NCBI GenBank assembly: GCA_947176375.1
Contig: CAMWQM010000001.1
Location: 124,001 to 188,000 of the forward strand
From: an uncultured Helicobacteraceae bacterium
Lineage (GTDB): Bacteria; Campylobacterota; Campylobacteria; Campylobacterales; Helicobacteraceae
DNA: 64,000 nucleotides
Direction of reading: 5' to 3'
The notes below the pieces were generated by a model. The model saw only the letters and a list, made by a program, of their open reading frames with translations, was not told the origin of the DNA and ran no database searches. Both the position numbers and the translations under genes were made by a program. This document shows positions 47,959 through 56,760 of this stretch, piece after piece (the stretch's first letter is position 1; each line of letters opens with the position of its first letter).

Positions 47959-48390
47959 TTATAGATTCTGTTTTTCAATCCCTATATATCTTGTTGTAGA
48001 TTCTAAATTACTATTAATATTTATTTCATTTAGTTTATTTATAATTTCTTTTGTTATTTGTTTGTTTTCTATTGTGCAATTTTTAACTAATTCAATAATA
48101 TCTATTATTTCATCACTTGTAGGTAATTCATTAACATATAAGTTGTAATTTAATTGATTTAAGTTTGATATTGCAGAATTTAGCCCATTATAGCTTTTTA
48201 TATGAATGTTTATTATATTTTTTATATCATCAATAATTCTAATAGTTTTTTTGCTATATTTTTCTTTTTTTGAAATACAATCTTCTAAATATTTAGTCAT
48301 ACTTTGATTATTCAAAGTAGCTTGTTGTTTTAATTTATTATGAAGTTCTTTTTTTATCATTAAGTGGAGTGATACAGATTCTTTTTTCAT
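47959..48390 (-). CDS. MobC-like mobilisation / relaxosome accessory protein
   Basis: A 143-residue protein. The N-terminal 45 residues look like a ribbon-helix-helix DNA-binding domain (SLHLMIKKELHNKLKQQATL then MTKYLEDCIS). A helical C-terminal part with the Leu/Asn-rich NGLNSAISNLNQLNYNL pattern is seen in MobC-type relaxosome proteins. It overlaps virB11 by four bases, tying it to the secretion cluster. No relaxase or VirD4 gene follows, so any mobilisation system is incomplete. Confidence 0.65.
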   Translation of the reverse strand: MKKESVSLHLMIKKELHNKLKQQATLNNQSMTKYLEDCISKKEKYSKKTIRIIDDIKNIINIHIKSYNGLNSAISNLNQLNYNLYVNELPTSDEIIDIIELVKNCTIENKQITKEIINKLNEININSNLESTTRYIGIEKQNL

Positions 48391-49346
48391 ATTAACTCCC
48401 TAATTTCATTTTTTCCCTTATTTAACAAATCTCTATAATGGCTTTTAACATCAAGAATAGAGTGGATTATTCTTCCTTGATTCTTAACTTTTTTAATTTG
48501 AATTACATAATCAATTGCAGAAGCAAAATATTCAATAAGAGTTGATACCTCTATATCACTACCATTAAATTTAGCATTTAGAGTAATAGCGTGAATTGCA
48601 TCTTCTACACTATTTGCGTGAATAGTGCTAACCATTCCATCGTGTCCTGTATTACTTAGTCTTAAAAATAGCATTGTATTTCTAGTATCAATTTCACCTA
48701 CAAATATTCTATCAGGTCGCATACGCATAGCATCATTTAAACCATCTTTATATGTATAAGCAGTTTGGTCATTTTTACTAACAATAATATTTACTTGATT
48801 TGGATTATTAATTCTAAGTTCACTAGAATCTTCAATACTAATTATTCTCTCATTTAATTGTAAAAAATTAAGCAATGAATTAATAAAGCTAGTTTTTCCA
48901 CTTCCTGTGCCACCACTAACTAATATATTCTTTTTAGTAATAATAAAATTAATTAAATCCTCATAGTTATATCCTAGATTAGAATCTAATTTAAAATCTC
49001 TTAAATTAAATAATTTATTACTAGGAATTCTCATAGTAAGTGATAAGTTATTATTAGTAGTAATACTTGGATGAAGTGCTTGAACTCTAATATTAGTATT
49101 TGGAATTGAACAAGAGAGATGAGGAGTATTAATATTAAAAAATAAATTTCTATGTGTGGCTAATTGCTCTACAAAATCAAGTAAGAATTGCTCATTTAAA
49201 TTCTCATCAATTCTTCTTTCAAATTTATTATTTATATCAATCCATACTTCTTTTTCTTTATTAACTACTATTTCAGTAGCATTCTCTATCTTAAAATATG
49301 GTTTCCAAACTTTTAGTAAGCTTTGTAATACTAAAGATTCTCTCAT
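48387..49346 (-). CDS. virB11: Type IV secretion ATPase VirB11
   Basis: Hexameric ATPase that powers pilus assembly and substrate transfer. Walker A is ILVSGGTGSGKTSFINSLL (about residues 139-157), followed by the Asp box IISIEDSSELR, Walker B DRIFVGEID and the His box GMVSTIHANSVEDAI. At 319 residues it is full length, and the frame is intact. It ends four bases into the MobC-like gene. Confidence 0.92.
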   Translation of the reverse strand: MRESLVLQSLLKVWKPYFKIENATEIVVNKEKEVWIDINNKFERRIDENLNEQFLLDFVEQLATHRNLFFNINTPHLSCSIPNTNIRVQALHPSITTNNNLSLTMRIPSNKLFNLRDFKLDSNLGYNYEDLINFIITKKNILVSGGTGSGKTSFINSLLNFLQLNERIISIEDSSELRINNPNQVNIIVSKNDQTAYTYKDGLNDAMRMRPDRIFVGEIDTRNTMLFLRLSNTGHDGMVSTIHANSVEDAIHAITLNAKFNGSDIEVSTLIEYFASAIDYVIQIKKVKNQGRIIHSILDVKSHYRDLLNKGKNEIRELI

Positions 49347-49361
49347 TTAACTTTCTTTTTT

Positions 49362-49589
49362 TTATAATTCTTGTGCTAAATTACTCTCACCTCTAATTTC
49401 TTTTAAGGCATTAAAGCTTTCAGTAATTTTTCTATCAATTTCATTAATTTGTTTTTGAAGTATTTGTCTTTTTTTGTTTAATTCTATAAGTCTATTTTTT
49501 AATTGATTTTCTTTATTTAAATTCTGTAAATATGAATTTACTTCTTCTTGATTAGTTATCTCTTCTTTTATTAAAGTATCTTTTTTCAT
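49362..49589 (-). CDS. Small coiled-coil protein in the secretion cluster
   Basis: A 75-residue, highly charged protein. Residues 20-65 form a probable coiled coil (LNKKRQILQKQINEIDRKI). It has a ribosome site (AAGGAG) before ATG 49589. It lies between virB10 and virB11 and resembles in style the 52-residue protein at 52452-52610. No function can be assigned. Confidence 0.6.
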   Translation of the reverse strand: MKKDTLIKEEITNQEEVNSYLQNLNKENQLKNRLIELNKKRQILQKQINEIDRKITESFNALKEIRGESNLAQEL

Positions 49590-49679
49590 TCTTTCTCCTT
49601 ATTTAAGATTTATCTTTTAATATGTGATTTATTTATTTTGATGATTTTTATTTTTTTATAATAAGATTCAACTTTTTCA

Positions 49680-50870
49680 TTATTCCTCCATATTTAGTTT
49701 TATTTCATTAAAAAATCTAGTCATTACTTCATTATTCTTTGGAATAGGAAAGAAAATATCTTTATTACTTGTAATAAAGATTCTGCTTCCTTTTTCTATT
49801 CTAATAGTTGGTCGAATTTTTACTTGCTCTCTTATTATTTGAGACATTATTTGACTTAAATCACCTTGCATATTTTGTATAAGCTGTGTAGTTGTATATG
49901 GGTTTTGATTAGAATATTTTGAAGTTACATTATTAATTGTTAAAATTAGTCCATTTGATATGGTTGAAAGCGCAAGAGGGATTCCATATCTTTGATAATA
50001 TTTAGAATCTAAATCTCCTATTAATCCCATAGCTCCTGCTAAATCTGCTCCATAAGCATCTGTTAGCATAATATTTACACCTTGAGGAGTTAATATTCTA
50101 GTCCAAAGAATATTTAATCTATATTCTCCTATTTTATTATTATTTGCATAATTGCCTAATACTTTAGAGCCTTTAGGGATTAAAATAGCTTTCCCCATTT
50201 CTGCATAAATATATTCTTCAACTTGTGCTATTACTTTTCCTCCTATATCACTACTTATATTAGTAATTAGTATTGCTGGAATCATTTTCATAGCAGAGAT
50301 AGTTCTATATAATTTATGCTCATTGCTAGCTTTATCTTGCTCATTTAAATTGCTAAATTTATCTACTCCATATTCTAATTTTTTATTATTTTTAGCTTTA
50401 TTTAAAATTGCTATGCCCCCATTTCTACTAGATAATAAGATATTTCTTTGCTGTTTTAACAATGGGTCTAATTCTTCATTAAAAATTTCATTAGTTAATT
50501 TTTTAGTATCACTGCCTAATTCTTTATCACTTAAATTATTTATTCCATTATCAGTATTATTAGTTGTATTATTTGATTGACTTGTGATATTAGAATCTAC
50601 ATTAAAGTTTGATATTTGTGGGTTTTCATTTGTAACATCTAAATCCATATTAGAATTATTATTAATTGGAATATTTAAATTATTTTGTTTATCTTGTTCT
50701 ATTCTCTCAAAATATAAATAATCACTAATAGGGAATTTAGTATCATCAATATTTTCTAAGCTATTGTCTAATGATGTATCAGGTGTTGCAAAGTAAGCCC
50801 AAATAAGTAAAATACTTATAAGGATAACAAATGCAATAACAACCTTTAGAACATTCATATCAATATCCAT
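49680..50870 (-). CDS. virB10: Type IV secretion protein VirB10
   Basis: Scaffold that spans from inner to outer membrane in the secretion channel. A short cytoplasmic start, one membrane helix (VLKVVIAFVILISILLIWAY), an Asn/Asp-rich linker, then the conserved C-terminal domain with GKAILIPKGSKVLGNY, RLNILWTRILTPQGVNIML and IRIEKGSRIFI. I place the start at ATG 50870 (MDIDMNVL), giving 396 residues. The same frame is open upstream through the VirB9 C-terminal domain, so as assembled it could be translated as a VirB9C-VirB10 fusion from ATG 50981. Confidence 0.87.
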   Translation of the reverse strand: MDIDMNVLKVVIAFVILISILLIWAYFATPDTSLDNSLENIDDTKFPISDYLYFERIEQDKQNNLNIPINNNSNMDLDVTNENPQISNFNVDSNITSQSNNTTNNTDNGINNLSDKELGSDTKKLTNEIFNEELDPLLKQQRNILLSSRNGGIAILNKAKNNKKLEYGVDKFSNLNEQDKASNEHKLYRTISAMKMIPAILITNISSDIGGKVIAQVEEYIYAEMGKAILIPKGSKVLGNYANNNKIGEYRLNILWTRILTPQGVNIMLTDAYGADLAGAMGLIGDLDSKYYQRYGIPLALSTISNGLILTINNVTSKYSNQNPYTTTQLIQNMQGDLSQIMSQIIREQVKIRPTIRIEKGSRIFITSNKDIFFPIPKNNEVMTRFFNEIKLNMEE

Positions 50871-51847
50871 TTCATTCTTCTTCTTTTTTCTTACGCAGAC
50901 ATATTCATCACCTATTCTCATAGTCCATTTAGAAGCAATGGTTTCTACTATAAGGTAATTACCTACAATTCTGCTATTCATAGGATTATCATATCCATCT
51001 ATTACTCTAAAAATTGCTGGGAATTTTGATGTAGCAAGATTACGCTCAAATTTAAAATAAGTCCATTTATTATCATTAAATATTTCTTTCGCTTGTAATC
51101 CAATAGAATCTTTACTTTTTATTCCAAATATATTAGTTTTAGGATATTGGGCATATCCTTTTTAATTTCATCTTTATTAATAATAATTTTATTAACTTCA
51201 TCTCCTATAATAATGCTTTTATCTGTTTCTTCTTCTAAAACATTTTGTTTAAATAATTTATTAAATTCTTTTTCTTGCTCAATTTTTGCCTTTTGCTCTA
51301 AGTTTTCTACATTGATTTTTCCTATTTCTCTATCTTCACTAATAAAAACAATAAATGCTGGATTTCTGTTATTTTTATAATTAGTTGAAAAAATATAAAA
51401 TGTATAAATATTACCACTCTCACCAATGATAGTTAGATTTGTATCAATTCCTATTAAATTTGGTTTAATTGTTAAGATATTAGATAAATCATATTTATTA
51501 ATTCCAAGTTCTTTTAATTCAAATCCTACATTATCTCCTAGAGTAGCAGAGGCTATTTTGTCATTATCAAATATAAATGTTGTAGTCATATTAGAGCGAG
51601 TTCTTATATTATGAGTTTCTCCTGCTTTATATTTGATATTTATAGTATTATCACTCTTTTTTCTATCTTTATTCCAAAAATTCTTTTGCACAGCATCAAG
51701 AAACATCATCTTATCAATTTTTTTAGGTTCATCATCTAAGAATATAGAATCTCCACTATCTTCAATACTAACTCCATCTTCAAATGGATTAGGTTCTGCA
51801 CTAAGAGCTAGATTAAATAGTAATATTAAAATTAATAATTCTCTCAA
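50871..51847 (-). pseudogene. virB9: Type IV secretion protein VirB9, frameshifted
   Basis: Outer-membrane-associated channel subunit. The first 230 residues (ATG 51847, signal peptide MRELLILILLFNLALSA) contain the VirB9 N-terminal domain but shift into a short wrong tail at about 51140 and stop at 51119. The next frame continues without a break: YAQYPKTNIFGIKSKDSIGL, WTYFKFERNLATSKFPAIFR, GNYLIVETIASKWTMRIGDE, the normal VirB9 C-terminal domain. Restoring one T in GATATGCC (as GATTATGCC) joins them. The C-terminal frame then runs directly into virB10 across an A6/AAG run. Either real decay or an assembly error. Confidence 0.75.
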
Positions 51848-51850
51848 TTT

Positions 51851-52396
51851 CTATCTCCTTACGCCTTTTAGGGCATTTGTTTTATGAATGTTTTTAATAA
51901 ATTTGTTCTTTTTTTGTTTTTTACTTGCTAAAGTATCTTTGCTTTGTGGTATAATGTTTTTAGTAGTCGATGAAATGTTGTCATCAACCAGTCGCCCGTC
52001 AAGACTTTGGGCTTGAGTGTAGGGGGTGTGGGCGTCCCTACCATCGACTATACTTCCTTTCTTTGCTAATAAGTCTAAATTTTTAAGTCTCTTTTCATTG
52101 GCGTGAAAAATTTTGCTGATATTTTCATCTTTTCTTATACCTACTTCTCCCATTTTTTCATCACTAAGTTTTCTACCTGCGATGTAGTCTTTTTTATTTC
52201 TTGCATTAGGATTTTTAATGATTATTTCAGGCTCACTTACTACTTTTTGAATTAAGTGTGATACCTCTTGCATATTCTTAAACATTTCGGGGCGTCTTTC
52301 TTGTAAGATTTTCAAATCTGCAATTGCTTCTTTATCTCCTAGAAGCTCTGCTAATCTCTCACAAAGTTTAAATATTTCTATTTTTCTATCACTCAT
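51851..52396 (-). CDS. Unrecognised protein between virB8 and virB9
   Basis: A 181-residue basic protein. Residues 1-50 are helical. About 50-105 contain EPEIIIKNPNARNKKDYIAG and ISKIFHANEKRLKNLDLL, vaguely like nuclease-fold domains seen in Helicobacter plasticity zones, but I cannot confirm this. Residues 113-142 are encoded by an unusually GC-rich segment (51964-52050) flanked by a 9-bp inverted repeat, and the C-terminus is Lys-rich. Start ATG 52396 has AAAGG. It is followed by virB9 with a four-base gap. Confidence 0.6.
   Translation of the reverse strand: MSDRKIEIFKLCERLAELLGDKEAIADLKILQERRPEMFKNMQEVSHLIQKVVSEPEIIIKNPNARNKKDYIAGRKLSDEKMGEVGIRKDENISKIFHANEKRLKNLDLLAKKGSIVDGRDAHTPYTQAQSLDGRLVDDNISSTTKNIIPQSKDTLASKKQKKNKFIKNIHKTNALKGVRR
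51964..52050. repeat. GC-rich insert flanked by 9-bp inverted repeats
   Basis: The ends TAGTCGATG (51964-51972) and CATCGACTA (52042-52050) are exact reverse complements. The 69 bases between are clearly richer in G and C than anything nearby, including GTCGCCCGTC and AGGGGGTGTGGGCGTCCC. It reads through in frame in the host gene. It could be a small inserted element or a structured RNA segment. Confidence 0.4.
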
Positions 52397-52451
52397 TGCC
52401 TACCTTTTGTTTTTCTCATTTTTATAAGTAAGAGATTGTTTAATATCACCA

Positions 52452-52610
52452 TTATAAACCTCTAGCATTTTGTTGTTTTTGGCTTTTAGTATGAGATAGC
52501 TCTCTTAATAATTCTTCAAGTTTTCTTCTCATATCTAATAATTCCTCTTCTTGTTTGTTAATCTTTATTCTCATTTCTGCAATTTTTGCTTGTATTAGAT
52601 TTTCATTCAT
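52452..52610 (-). CDS. Small coiled-coil protein, 52 residues
   Basis: ATG 52610 with GGAG seven to ten bases upstream opens a 52-codon frame ending TAA at 52452. The protein is a single charged helix (INKQEEELLDMRRKLEELLR) followed by a Lys/Gln-rich tail. It begins ten bases after the virB8 stop. The ribosome site and tight packing support a real gene; function is unknown. Confidence 0.55.
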   Translation of the reverse strand: MNENLIQAKIAEMRIKINKQEEELLDMRRKLEELLRELSHTKSQKQQNARGL

Positions 52611-52619
52611 TTTATTCTC

Positions 52620-53656
52620 CTATTTAAATGGATTTATTTCTTTATTGGTATTTTGATTGTTTTTAGGAAATATATTTGGATTATTTCTAATATAATCATC
52701 AATATTTGGATATGTTGCTTTAGGATTTGATGGATTATTATCTACATCATTTTGTATGTAGTTAGATAGGTCATTACTTTGTTTATTCTCTTTGATTTTT
52801 GAGTTAAAATCTTTACTTACTTTTTTATTTGTATCTAATTCTTTTATTACTGCAATTTGAGTAATTGTATAATCTAGCACTAAGAATCCTGTTGGATTTA
52901 GAGGGATATTTTCAAATGTAATTTTTTGTTCTACAAATTTATAGACAATAATTACTCTATATCTTTTTTCACTCTCTAAATTCATTGAGCCTGTATGTAA
53001 TAGTCTTACTACTATATCTACATTGGCATATCCATCTTCCATTTAGCAATATTAATAATTTCTACTTCACGCACTAAATTAGAATTAGTATAAATGCTTT
53101 TTTCTTGAGCTATTATTGCTTCAAAGTTATTCCAAACTTTAGAGTTTGATTGAGCTTTAATAACTTCAAACCTCTTCTTATCATCAATATGATTAATACT
53201 TTCTCTGTTTAATATATAACTTCCAATCAGACTCCTAATTAAAGCTTCATTTGAAGTAGTAGTAGAATCTGCCCTCTGTATTGTTACAAAATTTTGTGTA
53301 GCATTTGAAAATCCAACCAAATATGGCTCTTTTTCTTTTAAAGGAAATAAGCAAATAATTAGTATTAAACAAATAATGGTAATTATAAAGAAGAAAAAAG
53401 CCACATAAATAATATTTTTATGAATGGTGCGTTCTAATAAAAAGATACTTCTTGCATCATTCACTTTTTCAAATATAGAGATTCCATCTAAATTAGAATG
53501 AATTGACTTATCAATCTTGTCAATTACAATTTTTTTAATAGATTTATTCTCTTTAGTTCTAGATTCATTAATATTTTCATATGCTTTAGTAGTATTTATA
53601 TTATCAATATTATTATTTTGTTTGTTAAAAATGTTTAATTTTTTTAAAAAATTCAT
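52620..53656 (-). pseudogene. virB8: Type IV secretion protein VirB8, frameshifted
   Basis: Inner-membrane assembly factor. The first frame (ATG 53656) has a cytoplasmic Asn/Lys-rich part, a membrane helix (IIYVAFFFFIITIICLILII) and the periplasmic domain to EVEIINIAKW, then a wrong tail and stop at 53018. The next frame, from about 53042, continues DGYANVDIVVRLLHTGSMNL and ITFENIPLNPTGFLVLDYTI, the expected end of a VirB8/ComB8 domain, then an Asn/Pro-rich tail to 52620. Restoring one A (AAATGGAAAGATGG) joins them as AKWKDGYANVD. Confidence 0.75.
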
Positions 53657-53659
53657 TTC

Positions 53660-53791
53660 TTAAGCCTTAGCTAAGTTTAACTCATTACAAGCACAAGGGC
53701 TTTTCTTTAATTCATAAAATTCACTACTACAAGCATTTAAAATTAGTGTTATTAAAATGATTGATATGCCTTTAAAAAATATATATTTCAT
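53660..53791 (-). CDS. VirB7-like small lipoprotein, 43 residues
   Basis: ATG 53791 preceded by GGAG. A signal peptide ends in the lipobox LILNAC (Cys21), followed by a short mature part with two further Cys (SPCAC). Size, lipobox and position just upstream of virB8 fit VirB7, which is lipidated and bonds VirB9 at the outer membrane. The stop at 53660 is three bases before the virB8 start. Confidence 0.65.
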   Translation of the reverse strand: MKYIFFKGISIILITLILNACSSEFYELKKSPCACNELNLAKA

Positions 53792-53842
53792 ATTTTCTCC
53801 TTTAGATTTATTTTTATTGTTTTCATAACTTCTCCTTATTTT

Positions 53843-55024
53843 TTAATTGCTTTTTGGTTGATTATTATTTGTTTGCCAACTTTTTCCTGTTGTAATATTT
53901 CCTATTCCTCTTTTAATATTTCCACCAATATTTATTACACTAGAGCTTAATTGTGAGGAAGTTACTACACTAGCTGTATCTTGAATATTATTTGCTATTT
54001 TAGAGCCAAGCGGAGTTTGCATTGCAGTTTTACCTAGTCCTACTCCTATATTTTCACCTAATTTAGAGCCACTCATAGCAGTTCTAAAAGCACCATAAGC
54101 ACTAGCTGCTGCTCCTGCTCCAATAGAAGTCATAGCAACTGAATTTGCAAAATTTCCTGCACTTGCACTTGCATTTGTTTGAAGCATTCCATTTATCATT
54201 GAGGGGATTTCTTTTAAGAAAGTAATACAAATTATCTTTGCAATAATAAATGAACAAAGCAACAAATAAGAAACTTTTCTATCATTGCTATCATTTACAA
54301 TAGACATAATTCCTGTTAAAGCTTTTTCAACCTGATTGCTTAATCCACCAATAATTAACATAAAAGTAGATATTAAAGTTAGGGCAATAATAGTTTTTAA
54401 CCAAAATATAACTGCTCCTATTGTAACTTTAAAATATAATAATGGAAGCATTAATACCGCAAAACTTTTCCAAAATGCAATTTGTAGATAATTTAGTATG
54501 AAAGTTATTATAATTGAGGCTACTAATATGAAAGAAAACCAAGCATAAACAAGCCAAAGTAATAATGATATAATTAAATTTGGTCCTATATTAAGTAATG
54601 AGATTCCATCAGGGATAAATACATAATAATTATCAAATATATTATATAGTATATTTTCTAAGTGGTCTCCAATGGTAATATTTTCACCATTTGCATTTAT
54701 AATTTGAAAGATAAAATTTTGCAACATATTTACTGGAATATCTAAATATGAAGTAATTTCATCTAAGAATGCTTTATTGCTTAAAGAATAACTAATAAAA
54801 ATTGTAAGTAATAAAAACATAACTAAATCTATTACATCTCTTGGAAATTGAAAATCTCCCTCTTTAATTTTCTTGAAAGCCCAAAATATAATTACTAAAG
54901 TAAGAATTGCAGTAATAAATCCATTTAAAAAAATTGAATTAGCTTGATAGAATATTAGATTCTCTATATTATTAAATAATTTATCAAAGATTTTTAAAAG
55001 AATATCAAATATATTATTACCCAT
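53843..55024 (-). CDS. virB6: Type IV secretion membrane protein VirB6/TrbL family
   Basis: Polytopic inner-membrane channel component of 393 residues. About six helices include GFITAILTLVIIFWAFKKI, LVMFLLLTIFISYSLS, ILVASIIITFILNYLQIAFW and a long hydrophobic run around 205-230. A Gly/Ala/Ser-rich tail follows (about 290-393), as in VirB6/TrbL. The Trp in FWAFKK and ending organisation fit the family. It overlaps the VirB4 fragment by eight bases and is intact. Confidence 0.82.
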   Translation of the reverse strand: MGNNIFDILLKIFDKLFNNIENLIFYQANSIFLNGFITAILTLVIIFWAFKKIKEGDFQFPRDVIDLVMFLLLTIFISYSLSNKAFLDEITSYLDIPVNMLQNFIFQIINANGENITIGDHLENILYNIFDNYYVFIPDGISLLNIGPNLIISLLLWLVYAWFSFILVASIIITFILNYLQIAFWKSFAVLMLPLLYFKVTIGAVIFWLKTIIALTLISTFMLIIGGLSNQVEKALTGIMSIVNDSNDRKVSYLLLCSFIIAKIICITFLKEIPSMINGMLQTNASASAGNFANSVAMTSIGAGAAASAYGAFRTAMSGSKLGENIGVGLGKTAMQTPLGSKIANNIQDTASVVTSSQLSSSVINIGGNIKRGIGNITTGKSWQTNNNQPKSN

Positions 55025-55772
55025 TTTTAGCCTTTAGGTAAAGATTACGCCAATCTTGAGGATTACTTTCTTTTAATTTTTTAATTAAATTAACATCATC
55101 AGCATTACTAGATAAAAAATCTAAATTACTGCCTAATTTGCTTAGATTAATATCAATAATATTTGAGGTTTTTGTGATAGTATTTTTAACTAAAACTTTT
55201 CTGCAAGTTGGAGAGGAATCTCTTAAAAATACTTTTTCATAGTCACTTAAATGGATATTATATTTATCAAATATTTCAATCTTATCAGTTGGGAATATAA
55301 TATAATTACCCATATTTGCAATGATAGAATTTGTATTTGCTACATCTTCTATTTGATTTAAATCTTGTAGTGCTAAAGCAATAACACCATTTGCTTTTCT
55401 TGCTTGAGTGATAATATAATTAATTCTATCTACAATTATTTCATTACTTGCATAAGTTCTAAATTCATCTACAAAACAGAAAAATCCCTTACTTTGATTT
55501 TTTGCAAGATAGAGCATTTTATAAAGTATATAATATGCAATAAGTCCAGCTTCTTTTTGTAAATTCTCAATAAAATCCATATTAATTACATTAAGTTTAT
55601 TTTGCATATTAATAGAATCTTCAAGAGCATTAAAAATAGGATTATTACTAGCAGATTCTAATTTTAGTTTAATATTTTCATTATCTTGTTTTATTATTGC
55701 ATTCTTAATTTCTTCTATATTAAAAGGAGTGTTTTGTAATTTTAGGATTCTACAAATCTTTAAGGCTAGTAT
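55017..55772 (-). pseudogene. virB4: VirB4 ATPase, C-terminal fragment only
   Basis: The open frame begins right after a stop (55773-55775) with no start before ATG 55607. It encodes the end of a VirB4/CagE-type ATPase: a helical part, then Walker B GFFCFVDEFRTYASNE, then NYIITQARKANGVIALALQD and MGNYIIFPTDK. The N-terminal 500 or more residues, including Walker A, are absent, and upstream DNA is unrelated. The secretion cluster is therefore truncated at its 5' end here. Confidence 0.8.
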
Positions 55773-56022
55773 CTAAATTAATAAGAAAAAATAAATAATT
55801 TAAAGCCAATTATTTAAAAATGCATTTAAACATCATTTGTAATTTGTAAGTGCTATACTAAATATTGTATATTATCTAAATTGTTGTGGTAGATTCCAAA
55901 AATGCCTGTAAAATGCTAGAATCTATTTATATTTCACTAAAGTTTTATGAGTGGTTTATAACAAAATTTAGATTTTTATATTTCAAGTTAGATTTTTAAA
56001 GAATAATATTTAGGAGCTTAAT

Positions 56023-56532
56023 ATGGAGTATATTTCATTAATTCTTTTAATTTTATCCGCTGCCACTTATTATGTAATATTTCAAAAAGCAGGTGAGGAT
56101 GGCTGGAAGTCGTTTGTGCCATTTTATAATGCTTATATAATAGGTAAAATCTCTGGAAGCAAGGTGCTTGGGATAATTTGGGTTATTGTTATACTTATTC
56201 TTGTTTTTTGCTTAATTGTTGTATTTACAAAAATGGTAGATATTGCAAATAACTTAATAGTAGCCAATCCAACATTTTCATATGAAGAACTTATCAGCGA
56301 AATGAAGGAATCTGTCTCAAGTGAGATCTCAATGATAATTCTCTTAATTTTTATCAATTATATAGTTTTTTGTATTTCTAATGTGATGCTTTCTACTTGC
56401 TTTAATCAAGGTTTAATGTTTAAGATTCTTATATGTGTGCCTTATGTGAATTTCATAATGTTAGCAATCCTTGCATTTAGTAAAAACTATATCTATTATA
56501 GCGATGAGGGCGAGATTGTAGAAGAATCTTAA
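56023..56532 (+). CDS. Small membrane protein, DUF5684-like
   Basis: A 169-residue protein with about four membrane helices. The N-terminal pattern YYVIFQKAGEDGWKSFVPFY then NAYIIGKI, with a helix, a 'Gly-Trp-x-x-Phe-x-Pro-x-Tyr-Asn' turn and another helix, is characteristic of DUF5684 proteins, whose function is unknown. It stands alone between the secretion remnant and moaA, with its own TTTAGGAG-type ribosome site. Confidence 0.6.
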   Translation: MEYISLILLILSAATYYVIFQKAGEDGWKSFVPFYNAYIIGKISGSKVLGIIWVIVILILVFCLIVVFTKMVDIANNLIVANPTFSYEELISEMKESVSSEISMIILLIFINYIVFCISNVMLSTCFNQGLMFKILICVPYVNFIMLAILAFSKNYIYYSDEGEIVEES

Positions 56533-56760
56533 ATAAAAACTTAAAAAATAGATTTTCTATCTTTAGCTAAAAATTATAATTTATTCTAAAAGCCAGATTT
56601 ATTATCTATTTTTTAAACAAAGTTAGTTTTTATGGCAGCAATGAAAGATTAGAATCTAGTTTATTTACTAGATTTGTGCTAGATGATTTTTAGATTCTGC
56701 TTTTTGTATTGATTTAAAAGGTTTATAAATATTTTTTAATAAACAAATGGATTGTAGATT

